From Choristocarpus tenellus KU-1152 (Eukaryota; Phaeophyceae): 27,045 bases of DNA. Each line of letters begins with the position of its first letter. Within the stretch, counting starts at the first letter, position 1. The notes beneath the pieces are model-generated. The model was not told the origin of the DNA. It worked only from the letters and a program-made list of their open reading frames with translations, and ran no database searches. The stretch covers positions 1 to 27,045 of the forward strand of contig CAXNAD020000156.1 of the NCBI GenBank assembly GCA_964200185.2. Reading direction: 5' to 3'. Positions 22,001 through 27,045 of the stretch are shown piece after piece. The translations under genes were made by a program, and so were the position numbers.

Positions 22001-25000
22001 TAGTCGATACATCTATCAGTATTAGTCGATAATGCTGTCAATATAAGTCGAATAGTGCTATCAATACCACCTTATTTTTTCGTGTAGGTACTACCATGTA
22101 CTGTTTATTGTATCATATTTTTATTTATACTCTGTGCTGTCTGCCTGTGTGTCTATCAGATGGTGTCTGGCATATAGCATCATATTTTGTTACTTACTGA
22201 CTTTTTCATACTATTGATTATTACTGTTGATTAATACTATTGATTAAAATTGTTGATTAATGCTATTGATTATTACTATTGATAGCCTCGAAACAAGACT
22301 CTTTGGTATACTACAGGTAGTGTTGCAGTGTTTGTATTTTTCATTCTGTGGTAAGCTATGCCCTACAAACAGCATTTGTAGTTACAGTTTCATTACCTTG
22401 GTCATTTCAGCATTATTATAAATAGATAGGGAGTGCTTTGGGGTAGTTGGTATGGTGGGAGATTTTGATAGTTTTCCTTTGCAAAAGAGAGCTAAGGTAG
22501 AGTATTTTGCTTTGTTTGATATGGATGTATTTATTAGCAGAGTGAGCACAGCTCTCGATAGTGGGGGGTGTGCTCTCTCTTATTATCTTACTGTTTATTG
22601 CATATGTCAACTGACACATCAGCGGACACATCAAAACGTGTCCTGCCGTTACATCATTCTATGTCACTTATCCTGTGTAGCTAGTACTATGTCAGTAACC
22701 CTCCATCAATCCATTTATATCAAGTAATAAGAAATCGATAATCTGAGGTTCAAACCCACTACTCTAAGCACACGAAAACAAGTCAATGACACTTGTTCCA
22801 CTTAGGCAACACTCCTGTTGTCTAGTAGTGGTCACTAAACACCTATAAACCATATAGACTATCAGCCTACATTGCACAGTTCCATCATGGACTGTGAGAG
22901 TAGTGTTAGTATTTTTTTTATTTGATAAAGTAAATTCCCTTGTTAAGTAGAAAAATGATGCAATACTGTATTAGTAGAAATGCGCACTATGATGACCCAA
23001 AGTACTTGAGGGGTAGGCAGGTTTGGACTCCTTTTTCAATCCCTAACCCTAATCCTAACCCTGTCCAACATATGTTATTTGATAGCCTTATGAACACTAT
23101 AGTGTACCTAAAATTGTTATCCCCCCTTCCACACACAAAGTGACACCGTGACTAAGCTAAAGACTCTGCAATGGTACAAAAAGGTGTACCTTTATGTTTT
23201 CACTGTTTTTTATCCTTAGAGTGCAACTTCACCTACCTCTCTATTTCCTTTTCTCAATGATACCTGCTGGCACTCAAGGTTAGGGTTAGGGTTACTGGCA
23301 TTTCTTTCACCTGTTTTTTTCCTCCTCTCTCATCTTTGTTTTTTATTTATTTAATTAACTATATATATATATTTTATTCTTTTTTATCGGAACAGGAGAG
23401 TTCTGGGTCATACTTCACCGATCTTTTTGTGAATACATCGAAGCATCACCTGACAATGTCGCCAGGTCTCTGCAGGCAAGTTTGCTCCCCACAGTGCCAT
23501 TCTCAGTGTGTGTGTGTGTGTTTTTTGTTTTAATAATTTATTCATTAGGGTTAGGGTTGATTAGAGGAGAAGTATGTTATTAATTAGAGACCACAAGACT
23601 AGAGTGTGTGGAATTCGTTTTTTGAACTGACTAGAGTGCAACTCAGACAACTATTTGACAATTGAAGGTAGTGCAAACTTGAGGTATAGTACCTATGGGT
23701 TTTTTTGACCCAGTGCTGAGTGGTTTAGTGAAGACACCTATCAAGATGCTTCCAATCTCTCAATACACAAACGAGATGAAAGTAGAACTCTGAGTGGTTT
23801 AGTGAAGACACTCTATATTGTTTATTTTATTTTGTATGTCCTACTTGGAAGTATTCCCTCCTCTGACTACATACACCTATACCACTTTTTATTTTCCATC
23901 TATAGTGGGTTAGGTATTCTATTAATAGTACAATTATTGCATGATACTCTATACTAATAATACACTGTGTGTATGTGTGTGTGTTTATACTAATATTGGC
24001 AGGCGTACTTTTCCCGGTTTAGAATATCTGATGAGAGCTACTTTCAGACAGTGCTATGCCACCCACAGGCACCAAACTTCCCAGTACAAAATGTGAGTTT
24101 GGACTGTTCATATTGAACTATTCTTACTGAACTGTTCTTATTGAAATATTCTTATTGAAATATTCATATTGAACTATTCTTATTGAACCATTCTTACTGA
24201 ACTGTTCATATTAAACTATTCTTACTGAACTATTCTTACTGAACTATTCTTATTGAACTATTCATATTGAACTATTGGGGGTATTGAGAACAGCAACAAG
24301 AGCAGAGGCAAATCAATGTGCATCAATTCACATCAATTGAAAATAGTGAGAATAGGTCTTGCAGTACGGATATCACTGAGGTGGATGGATGGATGTGTGG
24401 AAGTTAAATTTTCTCTTTTTCATTGTATGCATTATTGTGTGTGTTATTTACTCCAGTATGAATTTGTCATTATTATATTATTATTAATTTTTATATACTA
24501 ATGTAGTTCATTGTATTTATAGTGCAGTCAGTACTTGTAATGGTAAAATACCCTAACCCTAGCCCTTTCACTGAGTGGGGAATTACAAAGTGTGTTTCTA
24601 GTGATACCTCTTGTCTGCAGGCCATCATACATTGGGTCTAATGTTCATCTTAGAAGTACTCAGCATTAGCGATCACTAATAATAATAATAATAGTAATAA
24701 TAATGATAGTAATAATATCAATATTACTAGTAGTAATAATATTAAAGTATATCTTTATTTGCTGCTCTTCTCTTTTCCCTTGGATGATAATACGAAGGCA
24801 TCCTTGTTAATAGAAATGTGCAACTATTAATATTAATTGTTAATAGAAATGTTCAACTATTAATATTAATTGTTAATAGAAATGGTCCACCTCACTGTTC
24901 CGTGTTCTGTTACATGTTTTCAGTAGTTGGTATGTTTGCATACAATTTATTTTGTTTTTTTGCGTTGATTGGTATACCTACCTACACCTCTATTGAACCT

Positions 25001-25855
25001 ACCTGCCATATTGATCATCCAATCACATTCGCTAGTTTGCAAGTACCACTTTATTATTATAACTTTCAGGTGTACAGTAGACCCGTGACCTCTATCACTA
25101 AAGACTGAACACCTATTTTACAAATCACTCATCTCTGTGGATGTTATGGATGTTATGGATGATATGGATGTTATGAAACATGGCGCTCACTCTCTTAATT
25201 ATACTTTGCTATGCACATATCTATAGACATATTTTCCTCTAACCCAGTCAGTCCCCTTGGAGGTATTGATAGCCCTTACTTACGCCTACTATCATTCCTG
25301 AGTACAAGCCGTTCCTGTCAAGGTGCCCACCATGCTAATTATTTTAACAGTGCCCTGTCCCTAGTCCATCGTCGCGCCTTCCTGTACATCCAATACCACC
25401 CACCACCCCGTTTCCCTAACCCTAACCCTAACCCTAACTGGCATTCAAAGGACAACCTGAGGTATGTTGCATGGCCTAAGGTTACTGAAGGTCACTATGT
25501 CCTACACCCCAAGCCGATCACTAGCAGAAATCTGGAGACTGCTCGACACAGCGGTGCCCTCTTTGCCAGGAAGTTCACCCTTGATGTGCGTTTTTTTTTT
25601 TATTGTAGTGTTAGTACTAGTACCAATTGTAAGTACCTCAAGTACCAGGTACTAGCTGGAAGTACTTTGGAGTGATGGTCTTACTTGTGCTGTACTTATC
25701 GATCTAAATGACTACTTTCACCTTTTGTGTGGTAGCAATGCTCTACTTCTGAATCCCCAGTCAGTGTGTGTTGGCTCACCTCTTCCCAATACTGTGAAGG
25801 CGTCTTAGCAGGTTGGTCTTCATTGGACCAAGTGAAGTGTTGTCTTGTGATGTAG
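13019..25855 (+). CDS. GT14 Core-2/I-branching / xylosyltransferase-like enzyme, 12 exons
   Basis: Exons: 13019-13260, 13318-13438, 13737-13952, 16717-16826, 18696-18843, 19614-19691, 19968-20096, 21886-21955, 23396-23475, 24003-24092, 25451-25585, 25736-25855. They total 1539 nt, 512 aa, stop TAG. A polar N-terminus (1-51) precedes a signal anchor (about 53-77), the type II topology of Golgi transferases. A stem follows to about 170, then the catalytic domain: RLAYLIMASG (172-181), AIHDPRNFYLVHLDRK (194-209), VSWGGYS (238-244), WDYFINLSASDFPL (263-276), FWVILHRSFCEYI, SDESYFQT (407-414), NLRYVAW and ALFARKF (464-470). These are hallmarks of the family that transfers xylose or GlcNAc to proteins or glycans; donor and acceptor cannot be told. 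Exon 1/2 borders are the weakest part, because an in-frame TAA at 13292 requires a small intron. The final cysteine-rich exon rests on phase and splice signals only. Lacking other evidence I assume a single isoform. Confidence 0.9.
13261..13317 (+). other. Proposed 57-nt intron 1 of the GT14 gene
   Basis: The N-terminal frame and the next coding segment share a frame but are separated by TAA at 13292-13294. A donor GG/GTATCG and an acceptor CGTACTTGCTGAG remove the stop and keep phase. Other solutions exist, for example GAG/GTGATT at 13241 with GATCAG at 13347, which would shorten the membrane segment. The boundaries are therefore tentative. Confidence 0.4.
15241..15345. repeat. ATT/ATC microsatellite
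   Basis: This is an imperfect trinucleotide tract of ATT with ATC and ACT variants in GT14 intron 3. Confidence 0.9.
15779..15837. repeat. 15-bp tandem repeat, four copies
   Basis: Four copies of GTCAAGACTGTAACT with substitutions. The array reads KTVTV-like in one frame, which makes a spurious open frame inside GT14 intron 3. Confidence 0.9.
16098..16137. repeat. Inverted telomere-type pair with 18-nt loop
   Basis: GGGTTAGGGTT at 16098-16108 faces its perfect complement AACCCTAACCC at 16127-16137 in GT14 intron 3, so the RNA could fold into an 11-bp hairpin. Confidence 0.85.
16848..17215. repeat. Long imperfect TAA/TGATAA microsatellite
   Basis: About 370 bp of A+T-rich trinucleotide-like sequence (TAATAATAA with GAT, ACT and AGT variants) begins shortly after the exon 4 donor. 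Confidence 0.88.
17339..17362. repeat. Perfect telomere-motif palindrome
   Basis: GTTAGGGTTAG (17339-17349) is followed after two bases by its exact complement CTAACCCTAAC (17352-17362). It is in GT14 intron 4. Confidence 0.93.
18420..18549. repeat. 13-bp array with three-unit higher order
   Basis: Ten units of 13 bp in three types: A TTTTATATTGATA, B TTTTAAATTGATA, C TGTTATATTGATA. The order is A B C A A B C A B C. It lies in GT14 intron 4, about 150 bp before exon 5. Confidence 0.95.
18844..19613 (+). other. GT14 intron 5 (770 nt)
   Basis: The donor is GTACAG after DFPLLSQ and the acceptor GTCTAGCACAG. It contains the longest clean TTAGGG block (19386-19413) and a shorter one near 19321-19338. 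No gene is seen. Confidence 0.75.
19386..19413 (+). repeat. TTAGGG array, longest in the window
   Basis: Four full TTAGGG units plus a partial one, with no mismatch, in GT14 intron 5 and G-rich on the sense strand. Confidence 0.97.
20103..20290. repeat. 19-bp minisatellite abutting a splice donor
   Basis: Eight 19-bp units start at 20103 and recur every 19 bp (AGTTACTCTAGAGTAGTGT and variants), then a diverged longer unit and a partial one. The first unit lies six bases inside the intron after exon 7. Confidence 0.93.
21768..21872. repeat. 21-bp minisatellite just before a splice acceptor
   Basis: Five 21-bp units (ACATACTAATAACAACATAAA, with one TACTAGT variant appearing twice) end 13 bases before the exon 8 acceptor at 21884-21885. 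Each unit contains TACTAAT or TACTAGT, close to the TACTAAC branch-site consensus. Confidence 0.95.
21956..23395 (+). other. GT14 intron 8 (1440 nt)
   Basis: The donor is GTGAGT after MFTVFK and the acceptor ATCGGAACAG; the split glycine codon gives FTVFKGEFWVILHR. Contents: a TATTGATTA-type repeat near 22210-22285, the tRNA-like sequence, and telomere-type blocks near 23041-23061 and 23279-23294. An open frame at 22452-22727 matches nothing I know. Confidence 0.75.
22743..22815 (-). ncRNA. Degenerate tRNA-like sequence (possible SINE head)
   Basis: On the - strand an A-box-like TTGCCTAAGTGG (22798-22809) and a B-box-like GGTTTGAACC (22747-22756) are 41 nt apart. Between them CAAGT-GTCATTG-ACTTG makes a perfect 5-bp stem with a 7-nt loop, like an anticodon arm reading CAT. 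The D stem lacks its 3' half, one T-stem pair is broken and no acceptor stem forms. It is thus not a working tRNA; a decayed tRNA or a tRNA-derived SINE is possible, and chance is not excluded. Confidence 0.3.
23476..24002 (+). other. GT14 intron 9, GC-AG type (527 nt)
   Basis: Phase and family continuity (DNVARSLQ joined to AYFSRFRISDES) put the donor at CTGCAG/GCAAGT, which has GC in place of GT. Apart from that C the site matches the donor consensus well, as is usual for GC-AG introns. The acceptor is ATATTGGCAG. A telomere-type block lies near 23547-23558. Confidence 0.75.
24107..24274. repeat. 14-bp minisatellite near a splice donor, 12 copies
   Basis: Twelve 14-bp units (TTCTTACTGAACTA and variants with exact spacing) begin 14 bases into intron 10. 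Confidence 0.95.
24676..24744. repeat. AAT microsatellite
   Basis: Imperfect AATAATAAT tract in GT14 intron 10. Confidence 0.9.
24805..24883. repeat. 33-bp tandem duplication
   Basis: Units at 24805-24837 and 24838-24870 plus a partial third, containing TGTTAATAGAAATG and TATTAATATTAAT; one base differs between the two full copies. Confidence 0.92.
25414..25438 (+). repeat. CCCTAA array at the 3' end of GT14 intron 10
   Basis: Four perfect CCCTAA units end in CTAAC at 25434-25438; the adenine at 25437 lies 13 nt from the acceptor G at 25450. CTAAC fits the common YTNAY branch-site consensus, so the repeat may serve in splicing. Confidence 0.9.
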
Positions 25856-26353
25856 TGTACTATAACTGTGATTATGATGTAGTGTACTCTAGATGTGATT
25901 GTGATGTAGTGTACTATAGTGGTGATTGTGATGTGATTATGATGTATTGTACTATAGTTGTGATTGTGATGTAGTGTACTATAACTGTGATTGTGATGTG
26001 ATTATGATGTATTGTACTATAGTTGTGATTGTGATGTAGTGTACTATAGATGTGATTGTGATGTGATTATGATGTAGTGTACTCTAGATGTGATTGCAAT
26101 GGGATTGTGATGTAGTGTACTCTAGATGTGATTGTAATGTGATTATGATGTAGTGTACTCTAGATGTGATTGTAATGTGATTATGATGTAGTGTACTCTA
26201 GATGTGATTGTAATGTGATTATGATGTAGTGTACTCTAGATGTGATTGTGATGTGATTATGATGTAGTGTTCTATAGTTCTGATTGTGATGTGATTATGA
26301 TGCAGTGTACTATAGTTGTGACAGTGATGGGAGTGTAATGTAGTGAACTGTGG
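25849..26353 (+). repeat. 38-bp family minisatellite overlapping the GT14 stop
   Basis: The array is built from GTGATTATGATGTAGTGTAC and TCTAGATGTGATTGTAAT halves. The 38-bp form repeats almost exactly near 26118-26250, with shorter mixed units before. The first GATGTAGTGTAC copy contains the TAG stop (25853-25855) of the GT14 gene, so the array forms its 3' untranslated region. Confidence 0.88.
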
Positions 26354-27045
26354 TTCCAGTGCAGAGTTGGTACAGAAGTGTGTGCATTCAAGTACTGCAA
26401 TATTGATACAAAATGTAGCTAATATATATTTCAAGTATTTTGTGAGGTGTGTTCCTACAGGTTTGATGTCTTTTAAGAGATGAGGTGCAGCTTGTCATTG
26501 CTGTTTGTAGCCAGTTGTCTATCTTGGCAAGGTTCAGGTTGGACTCTTTATTTATACTATTGTTTATGTGGGTATTAGGGTATTACGGTATTAGGGTATT
26601 AGAATCATTCAAATACAGGTTATATTGCATTGTGTCATTCAAACTATGATGTCATTGTACACCACATGCTTACACTTTGTCTGTATGTTATACACCTCAT
26701 GAGCAGTGCATACCCCATGAATATGCAATAGCAGAGCGGCCTTTGCCACCCTAACCCTAACCCTGTAAATTTAGGAAGGCGTTGAATACTAAGTATTGAG
26801 AAATGGAATACAGCTTATGTAGATGCTGAAGAGAATTGATGTAAGTTGAAGTATAGTGTATAGGGTTAGGGTTGTCCTGCACAAGAGTAGAGGTTGATGC
26901 ACTAGTGAGAGTAACTTAAGTATACTGGGAGGCTGGTAACGCTTTGAATTAAGGTTCCCTCTGACTTTTTGGTGGCACTAGTCCTGCGTGTAGTGGCCTA
27001 TTGTTCCCTGGTGTATGTCCTTACTGTATCATTAGACTCGAAGGG
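26354..27045. other. Right edge, no gene recognised
   Basis: Contains a short TATTAGGG/TATTACGG repeat near 26571-26600, a CCCTAA block at 26748-26764 and a TTAGGG block near 26861-26872. No exon with family similarity is visible. Confidence 0.45.

Larger units (their letters stand above)
24093..25450 (+). other. GT14 intron 10 (1358 nt) with telomere-motif 3' end
   Basis: The donor is GTGAGT after NFPVQN and the acceptor GCATTCAAAG before DNLRYVAW. A 14-bp array starts 14 bases after the donor, a 33-bp duplication lies at 24805-24883, ATA-rich microsatellite at 24676-24744, and four CCCTAA units at 25414-25438 sit 12 bases before exon 11. The frame is open across the 3' part, so retention would add Asn-Pro repeats. 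Confidence 0.78.
3480..26880. repeat. About 40 dispersed TTAGGG/CCCTAA blocks, all outside exons
   Basis: Short blocks of 2-4 units occur throughout. Examples G-rich on +: 3481, 5525, 6073, 6983, 9548, 9691, 16098, 17644, 17970, 19386, 20593, 21568, 23279, 23547, 26861. Examples C-rich on +: 5455, 6502, 8424, 8936, 9617, 10476, 15529, 17822, 18240, 23041, 25414, 26748. Variants include GGGTCA and GGGCTA. They lie in introns, intergenic DNA and the relict frame. None falls in an exon, in the divergent promoter or in the CpG-rich island between 12020 and 13990. Confidence 0.9.

Noticed and set aside
22280-22315. Small exon between two AG/GT sites in GT14 intron 8
   Set aside because: Adding it breaks the FTVFKGEFWVILHR motif, which is perfect when the exon is skipped.
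22452-22727. 91-residue open frame in GT14 intron 8 as a nested gene
   Set aside because: No recognisable domain, and its 3' end runs near the tRNA-like sequence; length is within what chance gives here.
25211-25675. Single 154-residue open frame taken as one gene
   Set aside because: Only the part after 25451 matches GT14; the part before includes Asn-Pro repeats encoded by the CCCTAA array and is better explained as intron.
1-27045. CRISPR array or bacterial defence system
   Set aside because: All tandem arrays are direct repeats without unique spacers of constant length, and the genes are spliced eukaryotic genes.

Overview
This is nuclear DNA from an intron-rich eukaryote, probably a single-celled alga or other protist. 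I cannot fix the lineage. No bacterial operon structure, ribosome-binding sites or long open frames are present. Coding sequence is recovered only by splicing short exons (62-318 nt) with GT-AG introns, plus one GC-AG intron. Introns take up about 85-90% of the two large genes. They are A+T-rich and full of microsatellites, minisatellites and roughly 40 short blocks of the TTAGGG/CCCTAA telomere motif in both orientations.

Layout: (1) 536-2214, + strand: the 3' part of a cysteine-rich protein with a Notch/LNR-like repeat, two exons around an intron carrying a 31-bp minisatellite. (2) About 2400-4180, + strand: no intact gene, but a decayed reading frame whose nonsense codons are almost all TGA. 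(3) 4667-12725, - strand: a complete seven-exon gene for a HAD subfamily IIA hydrolase (368 residues reconstructed). (4) 12726-13018: a compact divergent promoter inside a CpG-rich island. (5) 13019-25855, + strand: a complete twelve-exon gene for a type II membrane glycosyltransferase of the Core-2/I-branching and xylosyltransferase family (GT14; 512 residues reconstructed). (6) 25849-27045: a minisatellite that supplies the GT14 stop codon, then sequence with no recognised gene.

The HAD and GT14 genes are head to head, 293 bp apart between start codons, and probably share a promoter. Nothing in the sequence says their products act together: one looks like a phosphatase-fold enzyme with a signal peptide, the other like a Golgi glycosyltransferase. 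Exon joins were placed by keeping reading phase through every junction and by continuity of family motifs. Both reconstructed frames are exact multiples of three and end in TAG.

The most unusual features are the density of telomere-type motifs inside introns, two introns whose 3' ends are built from that motif (so CTAAC in the repeat may be the branch site), minisatellites lying within a few bases of exon edges, and the TGA-only relic frame.
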